Shown here: one piece after another, positions 20,627 through 32,648 of the stretch | How the letters are laid out: each line of letters begins with the position of its first letter | Position numbering within the stretch: position 1 is the stretch's first letter | NCBI GenBank assembly: GCA_958299035.1 | Contig: CATQJL010000305.1 | Coordinates: forward strand, 72,260,792 to 72,324,791 | From: Cylicocyclus nassatus | Taxonomy: Eukaryota; Nematoda; Chromadorea; Rhabditida; Strongylidae | Reading direction: 5' to 3' | Length of the DNA: 64,000 nucleotides | Notes under the pieces: model-generated | Databases searched by the model: none | What the model saw: the letters and a program-made list of their open reading frames with translations, nothing else | Told to the model about the DNA's origin: nothing | Program-made: the position numbers and the translations under genes

Positions 20627-23480
20627 ATACTATAATTCTCAAGGGAAAACATGTCTTGTTGTAGATGACGTAAATAGTTTCCACATGTGTTTCGCATATG
20701 TTTTACATTCTGTGTGTTGCAAATTGCTCACATAAATGAAAGTGCGCAATTATGACAACAGTCAGTTTGCGAAGTAAAAAAAGCTGGAAATTATCCTCAC
20801 CATTTCATGTGTTTTCGCTGCTCTCGTTTTATACAGTAGTACTAAAAAGTAAAAAAGTACCACTTTGTGTTGGAAAGAAAAATTTGGTTTGAGGGGCCAG
20901 TCAACTTCAGTGTCCATTTTGCATAAAATACTCTCTCTCTCAGTGCACTATATTAGCATTTCTAAAGAAAGAGAAGCGAATTACAGAGTACAGTACAGCA
21001 GCTACATATAGCCGTTTGACTGACAACGTGCAAAGGCAAGGAGGGGTCCTAAGGCGATTGCAGCAATGCGCGAAAAAATACCATAGTCGTCGTTGGATAG
21101 CGTTGCAACTGCAACCAGTGCTCCATGCCTACTTACTCTACGAGCGCTCGCATCGCAGAGCCGCGCCATCTAATATATATAGAAAAGTATGGTAAGTTTC
21201 AATTTAGTTTAGGCGGAAACTGGACTGGCGGGAGTCCCCTTCGCAACCATTCGCGCCGCTTTGCAATCTGTGTCTCTTCATTCTAATCTATCTTGCTGAG
21301 CCAGCGGCGGTTCGAACGCGCTGCTTCACTTGGAATGTTTCGCCTACTCCGGGTTGAAAAAGACTATAAGCGCAATTCAAAAATCTGCAAATAGCGGAAA
21401 ACCGAGGTGCGGTCCCGAAGCGCGCGGATGCTATCTAGCTTCAAATACTGGTTCACTACTTATGGAGAGACGGAGCAAGAGATATTGACAAAAACCAAAA
21501 CTGTCTTTCGCAAATTTGTATACGAAGCAATAGCGAGGGATGCTCGACAAGAACAATGAGGCTTTGGTTAGCAATCGACGCTACATTGCTATGAATAAAT
21601 AGTATTCTATGGAATCTGCGGTATGGGAATTCTGAGCGTTGCTCTGTCTTATGCAGTGCTTGTTCTTTCTCAAATAAAAGGAGGTTTTGCACCCTTGGGA
21701 CAATGTTGAATTATTGAGATTTGCGTTGCACTGATCTTGTCTCCTGTTGCAGCGTCCATTATCTTGAATTTGCAGAAAAATGTAAGAAATTTTGTAAATT
21801 TTGTTATGTGACATGTATTTATCGAGAATCCACAACCCTGCAATTTGGTATTGAGAAAAACTTCTGAGGAGGCTATCAAAATCGTAATTGTCAAGTGTTA
21901 TAATTTATGTATGTAATATCTAGAACCTTGAAGCAGAATTAACAAAACTAACTTACTCCGGCCAATCAAAAAAATTGGTTCTGATTAGTTCTGATTAGGC
22001 AATCAAGGTGGGATGTCATCAATATCATCATATGCACATTGAAAGTTTTGATAGAGCAACAGTCTTTTTTACTTACGCATAGTTTGCAAACTTGCCTGGG
22101 TAAACTTTCATTACCCTTTTCTACAATATGATTGAGAAAATGAACCACGTTGACTATTTTTTACTGATTTGCAATGGAAGGTTTTTGTAAAATTTTTAGT
22201 GGCTTTCGTAGTAGCTCATAACGACATCATAGATTTGAAAATACCTGCTATCCAAAAAAGAATGTATAGCCACAATTTATTTGTCAAAATTGGAAAATCC
22301 GTCTAGAGCTTTTTCATTAGATCGGTGCACAAATCTGTAATATTGTCAGAAACGGAGCAAAAGCAAGGGTAGAACGAATCGCAAGGCATTTTTCTATGAG
22401 GCAAAGGCAAACATGCAATAATTCCATGAATTTCTGATGAGGCAGCGTATTTTCTAAGTGCACATTCAAATGCAAGCCTGAACAAGATTGGGGTCTAGCA
22501 AACACGAGCTTTACTTATATTTCAATTTTCGTTGTAACGAGCATATTACATGGTAGATCACTAGCGGTTGACAAAATTGTTTTGCATTACTCTACGACTC
22601 AGATAATCATTTTTTAAGAAGTTCGACAGTGTCTATTTTGGACAATAGTGGTAGCAACATAAATGAAACTTTCATCCTCTTCACACTCTTTTAAAGAAAA
22701 AAATCATTTTTTTATACATTCATATTTTACCAAAAAAACCATTTTTTTTGAAAACTGCTGGAAGTAAATTTGGTATGGCAATGATTTTTTACGTCAGCTG
22801 AGCAAGTTCGAAAACCTCTTCAGTGTGAAAACTAATTAGAGGCTTATCTTAACATAAAGATTAAAAATCTGCAAATAAAGACGATGAGAGTACATGAAAG
22901 AATATTTTGCGAAGGCGAATTCTTTCTCATCATAAGTGCGGTGATTCATGAGTTGCGTGCGACTTTTCTCAAGCACTAATAGAATTTCCTTTTCTACAAG
23001 GCTTCAATTAGAAACCTAGTCCAACTTATCGTTCTTTGCTTAGGTATGAGAAACTCTCATCGACCAATGACTGATAATTTTGTATTTGCTAATTCCGGTG
23101 ACGGGGAAGCCCAGCGTTAGCGTGAGAATAAACTTTCTCGTTCGTTCCTGCTCAAAAGGATGCAAAAATTATGGGGGTGGGGGTTGTCAAATGGCCACAG
23201 TAACATATAATGCAAGCCTCAAGAGGTAATTCAGTTCTGCCATTCTCGTCAGTAAGTCAGCATTTTTTGGGGATGCTGGACCTACTTTTTGTCAACCTTC
23301 CCCAAAGGGTCGGATAACTGTGATCTCTAATCTACTCCAGCGTCCAGCGGTCAAGAATAGAAGGGAAGGACTATCCGATGGAAGAAACCGTGACTGGTCT
23401 ATGGGGTGGTCCTTGCAAAAAGGTCAGAGAAGGATTTAGCGAAGCCATACCAAAATTACATCTATGGTATCGCTCGTTTG
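20627..23480. other. No feature seen
   Basis: No supported exon or repeat boundary over this stretch. Confidence 0.4.
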
Positions 23481-23918
23481 TGAAAAAAATTCACCGCACT
23501 TCGCCAAAGTTCGCCGAAATTCGCGTCGCATAGCCATATCTCCCTCAAAGTTGACGAACTCTGGATCTAAAGCACTTGAAACTTAGTTAAACTCGACGAG
23601 GTGCACCTTCTGATATATAGAAAGGCTGTTTCGGCAAGGTAGTTGGTCTAATTTCACGATTTTTCCAGATTTTTGCCTACGGTAGGCTACTCGTTGTGCA
23701 TTTGAATAAGCACTCTCTGTAGCTTACCGTGAGCAAAAAACCTGGAAAGTTTCGTGAAACTTGACCGAATACCATGCCCACGCACATTTATATATTAAAA
23801 GAAACTCGTCAAGCTGAATTAGATGGTGCTTGAGTCAGAATTCGCGTCCACTTTGAACAAAGACTTGACGATGCGACGCGAGATTCGGCGAACTCCGGCG
23901 AAGTGCGGTGAATTTCAA
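23481..23918. mobile_element. Foldback MITE with CACCGCACTTCGCC arms
   Basis: Left arm TTCACCGCACTTCGCC...GTCGCAT and right arm ATGCGACGCGAGATTCGGCG...GTGCGGTGAA are inverted copies, about 440 bp in all. A diverged relative lies near 30540-30840. Confidence 0.7.
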
Positions 23919-24506
23919 AAATGAGCAGTATTGCACAATTTTTTACAATCATTTGCATTTCTGAGAGTATGAAAGAATAAGGAGAATAAGTACAAGGAGT
24001 GGGAGAACTCGTACCAATGGCAAGATGCACCTGCTGAGGTCAAACGTAGAACTCAAGTGATAGTTGTCCTAGAAACACGACTGAGATGCCAGTTTAGAGG
24101 AATGAATGTCGTTCAACATATGTAAGCCATTATCGTCCATCTGAAATAACATCACATCAGGCAGAGATTTCGATATGACAATGTTTAACACAGGAAACAC
24201 ATTCTGCATGGAATCTTATGTGTTGTTGAGACCTAAAGTATTTTTTTAATCATTGATCAAATGTTAATACATCAAGCACACCCTCAAAGGTGTTTTTAAG
24301 GTTTGTCATTGGGTTTCAGGTGTTAGGTTAGCTAATAAATAATTCCTTTCGCTTTGGCCTCTCCTATGCTACCGACAAATTTTGGTCCAGCGTTGGGTAT
24401 CGCTAAAATAACACTTCTATGAAAACTGGAAAATAAACTCTGTTTGGTAGAGTTCACTTTCCAATAAAATGAATTCGCAAAAGAAAAACTCCATTTTTCT
24501 CGTTGT

Positions 24507-24769
24507 AATCTTATATATAAAGCTGAATGTCTGTCTGTCTGTATGTCTGTCTGTCTGTCTGTCTGTACGTATGTGCGGAATAGAAATTTTTATTTCTGAA
24601 CCGATTCGGACCAAACTTGGCACACATATACTTCGGGGCAGGGAGCGTGTCATAGGCTACTTTTCGATATCGATCGATAACGAAAAGTGGACTATGACAC
24701 GCTCCCTGCCCCGAAGTGTATGTGTGCAAAGTTTGGTCCCGGGCGGAGCCGGGTTGTTTGCCATCTAGT
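24507..24769 (+). mobile_element. Helentron-like element, short complete copy
   Basis: Head ATCTTATATATAAAGCTGAA, a (CTGT)n run and tail GGCGGAGCCGGG...CATCTAGT. Its centre, about 24624-24728, is a near-perfect 105-bp palindrome joined at the GATATCGATCGATAACG hinge. Non-coding. Confidence 0.65.
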
Positions 24770-24989
24770 TACTTGTATAGACGAGTCATCGCAGGCAAAG
24801 ACTGGTTGCCATTGCGTCCTAGCAAGATAGTCCGTCTTTGAAGGAGACAACACACGGTAAGAGAAATGTGCGCTCGATCAGAGAGATGGGATAGTGCCGC
24901 AATGGCGCCTTGTTTCTGCGAACAACGACTCGCCTATAAATCGCAAAAAATTCGCAGACCTTCTCGTGCAGAAATGACTGAAACTTGGT

Positions 24990-25090
24990 TTAGGGGGTTA
25001 TTCGACACGCTGACCACAAATATCACATACGTTTCTCAAGATAGCATCATATGGTAGGATTACGGTAGTCATACGAAGATGGGACCTTAC
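24990..25090. repeat. Dispersed repeat (GGGGTTATTCGAC motif)
   Basis: AAACTTGGTTTAGGGGGTTA, TTCGACACGCTG, ATATCACA and GGATTACGGTAG occur in the same order at about 47540-47755 (twice). The family is unknown. Confidence 0.5.
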
Positions 25091-25119
25091 ATAAATGCAG
25101 CGCCCCACTGTAGTTCTAA

Positions 25120-25408
25120 CGAACGAAATATTCATCGAATGAACGAATACCGAATAACTGATTTTTGGAAAATTTTCGAACAAATAAATATCGAATATAT
25201 AATAGATTTTCTAAAAGTTTTCGAATGAACGAATATTGTTCGATTTCCGATTTTTATATTATTCGAATTCGATTATTCGAATACGGAAACATTCCAAAAT
25301 TCGAATGAACGAATAATCAAATATGCACTCGATCGAATATTCGACTATTCGAATAATCGAATACTTGGATATCGTCGGATATCCGACTGCAATATTCGAA
25401 TGTTCAAA
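25120..25408. repeat. TTCGAAT/ATTCGAA low-complexity tract
   Basis: Dense, imperfect repeats of ATTCGAA-type words in both orientations, directly upstream of the next Helentron-like copy. Confidence 0.7.
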
Positions 25409-25411
25409 CGC

Positions 25412-25969
25412 AATCTTATATATAAAGCTGAATGTCTGTTTGTATGTATGTCTGTCTGTCTGTATGTCTGTCTGTGTGTACGTATGTATGTTCCGAATAG
25501 AAAATTCCATTTCTGAACCGATCCGGACCAAACTTGGCACACATACACTTCGGGCCCCGGCGGGTGTCATAGGCTACTTTTCGTATCGATCGATATCGAT
25601 TTTATCGATTTTTTGCAAATGAGCTACGGGGCTGGGAGTTGGCACAGGGGGGGGTAAGTGAGCATGGGGATTCCGAATACAATATTAGTTTTTAAAATCG
25701 TGCATTACTTTTATCGATTTTATCGATTTTTTTGCAAAGTTTGAGCTACGGGGTTGGGATTTGGCACAGGGGTACACCCCTCTGCCAAATCCCAGCCCCC
25801 TAGCTCAAATTTTGCAAAAAATTGATAAAATCGACATCGATGGATAACGAAAAGTGGACTGGACAACCGCCGGGGCCCGAAGTGTATGTGTGCCAAGTTT
25901 GGTCCGGATCGGTTAAGAAATGGAATTTTCTATTCGGAACATACGGCGGAGCCGGGTAAGCCAGCTAGT
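25412..25969 (+). mobile_element. Helentron-like element, long copy
   Basis: Head ATCTTATATATAAAGCTGAA, (CTGT/ATGT)n, ATCGATTTTATCGATTTTT tracts, an internal inverted section around 25600-25810 (CCAAATCCCAGCCCC and its mirror), tail CGGAGCCGGGTAAGCC ending AGCTAGT at 25969. Confidence 0.65.
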
Positions 25970-26319
25970 CAAATATGAGAAAATCCAGTTTTTTTCACAA
26001 AGAATTCTAAAACGCCAGATCATCTTTTATTGTTTTTTGCTAAATAGTGAAAACTTGACTATATTTATTTGGTTGAAACATACGATACGAAAATCTAACA
26101 CGATTTGTTTGTTTTTTCTTTAGAGGTAGAAAAAAATAAGCTAACAAGAGCACCTAAGTACTGGAAACAACTTGGCGTGTGCATATAAGAATTTTGCCAA
26201 CTTTTCTAATGCTCAGAAACTTAAAAGAGAAACCCTATTGACGGAAGCCACGATCACGTATCTCTTTCTGCAAAATAAAAGCGTAGAGAGAATCAGAGGA
26301 ATTCCTTCAAGCAAAAAGG

Positions 26320-26685
26320 ATGAAATGTTTGCAAACTTATTCTAGAGACATTTCTAAATGTTCCTTACAGCAGGATGTTCTAGACAGTAAATGTCATTTC
26401 AATAAAAGTATCATTGACACAACAGCAGATGTGTCAAACGCAGACAAAGTGGATATCGAAACAAGTCTCTTATATGCGTTTTGTTCATTTTTGAAATTGC
26501 ATATCACACAGAACGAACGAGCTTCTCCAAGCTACTTGAAGTCAAAAATTGGCTGTGGCAAGAAAAAACTGGATAAGCTGAAAAAGTTCTTGTATAGTTC
26601 AGATACTTCAAGAGTATCACGTGATTCGACTCCAAGAACGTTGAGCACGCACTTTTCAGACTTTGAAACACTCAATAATTCATAA
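26320..26685 (+). CDS. Hypothetical ORF or terminal exon, 121 codons
   Basis: Starts ATG AAA TGT; the frame is open a further 11 codons upstream to a GCGTAG that could be a weak splice acceptor. The product is Lys/Ser-rich (GCGKKKLDKLKKFLYSS near the C-terminus) with no recognised domain, signal peptide or membrane segment. Codon use looks plausible for coding sequence, but there are no supporting introns and no AATAAA follows. It could equally be a chance frame. Confidence 0.28.
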   Translation: MKCLQTYSRDISKCSLQQDVLDSKCHFNKSIIDTTADVSNADKVDIETSLLYAFCSFLKLHITQNERASPSYLKSKIGCGKKKLDKLKKFLYSSDTSRVSRDSTPRTLSTHFSDFETLNNS

Positions 26686-27246
26686 ATTGATGCCGTGACA
26701 GAAAGTTTCGTGACTATTTAACGATATCCTTTAGTGCTCGAGAATCACAAAAACAAAAGCGCATGAATTTTGGAGATACTCGAAAAGAGTAGGATGATCA
26801 GAGGGATTTTATAGAGGTGAGATAGCTGGATTCTCAAACATCCGTTCCTATTGAAAGGCTTGTTATGTGATGTGAGATTTGAAGCTGCATGTGCATCTCG
26901 TCCTGAAACTATGTGATTAGGCTGTCTGAGGGCCCATGATCGGCTGACCCAAATAAACACAAGATCCAAATGGTTATGGCTTGTGAAGAGTAACTTGTCA
27001 GGAAAACTGGAGTCGAACGATGGCGATCAGTTCTGAATTTTATGTACAGTTGTAGAATTGCTTTAACCAGTCTGTTAGCCACATGCCGATTATGCTCAGC
27101 CCTGGTGGGAGAAGGTAAATTATGGTACACCTGATTGCATGAATGCATTTGAGAAGGACAGGATTTTTTTTTATTATACAGCTTAAGGTAGCCTTTCATT
27201 TTGGGACATCCAAAGAGACAAGACGTAGTGCTTTTGAACGGCGCTG
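26686..27246. other. No feature seen
   Basis: No supported gene or repeat boundary. Confidence 0.4.
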
Positions 27247-27662
27247 TAACAGTGGCTTGGGAAGATTGCAGTCGCAAGCTTCCCACACCTACATAGCCTT
27301 CTGGATGCGCTGAGTCCGGTGCTGTGCTTGAAATGTAAAAAAAAGTGTTTTTACGGTGTTCTTATACCCTGGAGATAGTCGAAGGGGAGGCGAGGATTCC
27401 CACCGACATTGCAAGTGGCTGCCTGAGCCGATCAGCCAATAACCGCCAAAATGGGTGGAGTTACCGACTCCTGCAAAAAGTCGCTGTTTATGGCGGGAAT
27501 CCCTCGCCCTTCCCCCTCCCCCCCACGGTTATCTCCACGGTAGGAAAACACCATAAAAACATTTTTTTGACTTTTCAAGCACAGCATAAGACTCAGCGCA
27601 TTCAGGAGGCCATGTAGGTGTAGAAAACTTGCAGTCGCAATTTGCTCGGGCCACTGCCTGAA
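27247..27662. mobile_element. TTAA-family foldback element
   Basis: Left CAGTGGCTTGGGAAG...GCAGTCGCAAG and right CTTGCAGTCGCAATTTGCTC...CCACTGCCT are inverted copies. The arms continue inward through CTACATAG...GCGCTGAGTC. Terminal TTAAs are mutated (GTAA, TGAA). Confidence 0.65.
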
Positions 27663-27909
27663 GGCAGCGGATCGGCAAAATGGACCTTTCTCGGATTCAG
27701 ATGTTTTTACGCTGTACACCCCTCAAATAAACTGTAATCCAAATCACACCTGCCAATTCGTGCTCGGCCGAGGGAGTTTCAAAAAGCATTTTTCAAGACT
27801 TAGCGCCGACTCGGCAAGAGAGGGGTTTGGGCTACAATGCGCTTGGGGAGTCTGCTACCTAACACCACCAAATCCGAGGAGGGTCCATTTTACCGATTCA
27901 CTGCCTTTG
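27660..27909. mobile_element. TTAA-family MITE, short
   Basis: AGGCAGCGGATCGGCAAAAT plus GGACC on the left is mirrored by GGGTCCATTTTACCGATTCA plus CTGCCT on the right, 250 bp. It shares its left junction with the preceding element. Confidence 0.65.
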
Positions 27910-30900
27910 GACAAGCCCGCTGGAAGCGCAACAGACGGTAACTTGGTACCAGAGCCTTGTGTAGTTCAGTAACATGAGATGTAGAACACTGATAATACAA
28001 GCGATCTCCACAAGTCACTTTGAAGGCTCATACGTTCAATAAGTATTCGATCATAGAAGAACAGCGTTCAGCTCTTGCCCACGAAATTTGAATATACCAA
28101 ATTTTTTCTTTTCTATAAAACATTTGCACCTCGACTCAATATCATCAATAACACTCCAACTCATCTAAAAATTCAGCAGATAATGTTACGTTTTAGAGAA
28201 AGCCACTGCTATAAAATCACTACATAGCTAGTCATCATCCCATCCGCATCAGTACGATCCTAACCCTCTATCGTCGCACAGCCAGTTAAGTTAGTATCGA
28301 AAACTTTTTTATTACTCTTATCCATCGCTTTCCTTTATCGCAATTCCAATGAATCTGAATCACTTGATTTTTGAGCTATCAAATAGAAAGCAAATAGATA
28401 CGGGCATTCACTTATGGGATTAATGAGAAAAATCCACATGAAATCAGGCAAATTTGAAAAAGTCTAAGTAGAAAAAACTCTAAAAGGGCTATTCACCTAA
28501 TGAAAGCCCTTATGGCTTCTCATTCTTTATGGAAATGCCATAAAAAATGGGGGTCATAGAAAGTTAAAAGAGTGGGAGGTCTTGAGAGATATGGCAAATG
28601 AGTGTTTCATAGGCCCGTAGTCCCCCCTTCAAGGGATCTGCCCTGAGACGGACCTGAGTTGATTGTATGGCGCCTCGGTCTAGCATTCCCCCACTGTTGA
28701 TCAAGATGAGGAGCTTTTCAGGGATAAAAATCTTGCGCCTATCAAAGAGGAAACACCTACACACCTCTTCTGCAGGTTTGGTCAAACAGGTATCTATGTG
28801 ACTGGTACTCAGGCCGCACGACCGTGGTTCGGCGCCGGACAGTGGTGAATTTTTGCGCATCGCTGAGCAATTTTTGATAGTGGCCACTATCGAAGAAAAT
28901 TGATGACGGCCGCTATCAAGGAATCCACAAACCAAATGAATGCACATGCGTTTTTTTAAACCAAAATTTCATCAAAAATTGAGGAAGTAGGGACAAAATC
29001 GAATGGAAATAAATAAAGAGATTGTCGCTCTGAGTAGCTTTTGTAGAAAAAACCTAAGCAAACTCTGTAAAAAGTAAAAACCTATTCTTCTTTTTTACCG
29101 AAATCAGCTGTTCATTGATCCTGTGCAGTACTGCGCGTTCTTTTTCGCAACAATACGCCAAATAAGATGTCTCGTAAGTTACTCACGAGCCACTTACGGG
29201 ATTTTTCTCTGCGTCTCATCCCTTGCACACTATTTCGTTCAATTCATCTCAAAATCGGGGCTGCTCTTACGGATTTCAGGTGAATTCATCGCGGCACATG
29301 CCCTGACGCTAACCCTTCAGATCAGGTCGCATTCTCAAGCATGTATGAAGTGAAGTGGGGTTTACTACGGGCCATAGTGTACAGCACTCTTCGTTAGAAC
29401 GAGTATCCATTTTTTGAAAACATATGTGATAACAAGAGCATGTGCAAAGCAAACTATCAAATAAGATATCAAACAAAATTTCCGCTACGCTGGGATTGGC
29501 GACCCATAGTGAATCATTTTTTTCAATTCTGGTAATATTCTTTTTAGCTAGAGAATTTCATTACTAAGAGCAAGGCGATGAGGTAATTACACTTATAATC
29601 TGTGTCAATCACGTGCTCCCTTATCCGTCAATGCAATGAACTTCGCGCCACGTTTGCGCGCTATGACTCGTCATGCAAATGAGCCTAATCGATTGGAGGT
29701 CCCACGCAGGCCCTTGCGTTGCGCATGCGTTGTTCCCATGCGAAAGGGAGTACGTAGTTGACATTGCCTGTAAATATTTGCAAACAAGACAGTTTTTCGT
29801 AATACATAACAGGATGTCTCAGACTGATGTTCAGTGGAGATTTTCAACCAGCGGCGAAGTCATGATGGAGGTTACATTTTTTCAGTTGCCTATTGAATAA
29901 TCAGAATCACTGATACTTGCTTGAAATTTGTATGGTTCAAGGAGAAGAATTTTTTTAGTTTTGTTTGACCCGAAGTCGACTGGCGCTAATCATGTCTTTC
30001 AAAGTTGAGATTATTGGATGATTTTATATCAAGAATTTTGCGGATGATTTCGTAGAGTCAGAGTTTTCTTTGCGATTGGACAGATAACAAATACTCATAT
30101 ATCAATGAGCCCAGTAATTACAGCTGCTCTCGTCGAAAAAAGCTGGATTTTTCCTCATAACTCGTCTAACATACTATAAAGATATATCTTGCACGCATGA
30201 CTATCAATGATTGTTTGTGATCTTCACGCAAGTCTTGCAAGTTGATTTTTCATTAGCCAGTGGTTGCTTGCCATGGATCAAGCCATAGGCAAAAGTTCAG
30301 GGAGAGTGTAATAAGGGCACTTCCGCATGTCTAATTAGTCTCCTCTACAGTCATCATACAGATGAGAGGGTCCGGTGGTGGTTCTGAAGTCTGTGAGAGG
30401 CTTAGGACGAAGGAACATGAGGTAGGTGCAAATGTTATGCGTAATGCAGAAACAGTGTAAATTTCTTCAAGATTTACATCTTTGTGATTTTTGGGAAGAG
30501 AATACTGATCCACTTCGTTCTTACAATAACGCTTAATACTAGTGAAAATATGAATCGCATCGCCATATCTCCGTTCAGAGTGGCCAAATTCCAGATCCAA
30601 GAGCCCCTCTGAACTTTTGGTAATATACCCGTGTGGTAAAGTAAGCCCTCGTGTTAGATTTTGAAAGCATAGCGAATGTACGCGTTGCAATTAGTACACT
30701 GAGAAACATATAATAACCGAAAATGAAAAGATTTGTGACTGATTGCTTGCCTGCACCTACCGTAACCAAACGGCAACCAAAAAAATGCGCGACGTCGAGC
30801 AAAGTTGAATGAAGCCCTTGACTCAGAATACGTACCCTAAAGCGGCTAACAAATACCCATATGAGACTTAATTCCAGAATGGACTCCCTAGACTACTCAC

Positions 30901-32648
30901 ACATTTTCGCGATGGTTGAAGTATTCGGGTTGACAGTTGTTGAGAAATCATGAGCAAAAAGTATAACCCAATCAAGAGTTCTCGCATATTGCGTATCATT
31001 TCACTCTTCAATACTTCTTTCAGTGCTTATTTTATTTGTTGTATATAGTGTATAAGAAATCTAGCATAGTTGCTGCATGAACATAAGTACGCCTCTTAAG
31101 ACTATTTCTTTTCGTTCATATATTCATCGATCGACATTGGCAAAACACTGATCTAACCTTTGTTTTCGGTGGAGCTTGAGTGTAGAATATGCTTTTCTAA
31201 TTCAATTGAGAGACCCTGAGCTGCCCTAGCGAGCTCAAAAAATCAGGTCCGCATGATGCGCCACTACTTCGCAGTTTCTGTGCGAGACCGATAGCATGTT
31301 TGGATGTTAGCATGCATATTTAATACTTATGAATCATCGTATATAATTTACCAATATAAAGACATCCCAGTCACGGTGTGTTCAATCATCTCAGATTTCA
31401 GAAAGAAGGCACGATTGTTAGCTTTTGGTATACTTTTTCAGCACGATAGTTGCTAGCCAAAAAGAAGAAATTCTTCATCTTCTTTGTCTGCTTAAGCTTA
31501 GCCTAAAGCCTAACTCTGGACTCTAGAGGTTTCACCACTTCCAGAAGGATGACATGTAAAATAAAAAATGTACAGAAGATTTTCCCACGTGAGTAGAACT
31601 TCACTTAGATATGATGCCTTAGCTAGTGGATCTAGTGAAAATCCTCTTACGATCACGTATATATTCATAATGGCGAGAAGCTTATATGTAAACTTGACAA
31701 TGCTATCAAGTTGTTTAAAAGCTCGGTAGCAATGAGACTTGCATTGAAATCTTATTTTGGAGCTAGTCATCACATTCTGCTGAAGTTCTTACTTGACCTT
31801 TTTTGAAAACTTCTTGCAGAAACGACAATAGATAAGCCATATTACAGTGAGGAAACTCCAAAGGTTAAAAAAGATCTATGGTGGTCCTCATGTGCAGGTA
31901 AAATTATAATCGTTGCGCTTAAATCAAAAAACGTCAATTTAGTGAAATGAGTCGGATGAATTTTCAATTGAGTTAGCGTATATGTGGCCCAAGAAGAGTA
32001 TCAGAGCAAGTATCAAATCACGTAATAAATTTTGACTTGGATTGGCAAAGATAGAGAAGTGGCATAAGTAACACCTGGATCGTATCGCCAAGATTACAGG
32101 GCATTCATTTACAATGCACCATCAGATCGTAAGTCAGAATGTGTCGGCATAAAATTCATTTCCGTGTGTCACATGCTGTAAATTTTTAGTGCTTACGAAT
32201 GTTGAAATATACACAAGGGATAAAAATGGTTTGTTGCTTTTTATTGCCACTAAAAATTACGATTTTATTATGGCTGATGTCAAGAGGAGCGATTTTCGGC
32301 TGTAGTTGTTACCAAGTTGTCTGCAAACACTGCCATATATATTTAGGGTTTTTACAATTGCAGATTTTGTACGATTATTTTTAGGGATCCATAGAAAACT
32401 GAGATATAAGCTAGCAAATGAACAATCAGGCTTTTTTAGAGTAGCTCGAAATATCACACTTTTTCATTCAACTACTCAAGTATCTTTCGAAAATGTGAAT
32501 CATTGAGAAAGGGTGAACCAAAATGATAAAGAAAATTTTTGATAAATAGACGGAGTATACAAAACTGTAAGTTGTTAAATTTGAGTATCTCAACAACATT
32601 TAAAAAAATTTTATCCTAAACTATTTTGAAATACACACAGGAATCATG
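27910..32648. other. No gene recognised; one diverged repeat
   Basis: The longest stretch without a supported feature. Around 30540-30840 the phrases CGCATCGCCATATCTCC and TTGACTCAGAATACG resemble the foldback at 23481-23918. Minus-strand frames at 28564-28947 and 30331-30690 lack splice or family support. Confidence 0.4.

Noticed and set aside
24417..25622. Frames rich in CLSVCLSVCLSV or TDRQTDRQ
   Set aside because: Translations of (CTGT)n and (ACAG)n microsatellite in the Helentron-like heads.
28564..28947. Minus-strand 127-codon frame
   Set aside because: No domain, no splice sites that extend it, and composition like the surrounding non-coding DNA.
30331..30690. Minus-strand 119-codon frame
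   Set aside because: Overlaps a diverged copy of the repeat at 23481-23918 and has no recognisable family or splice context.
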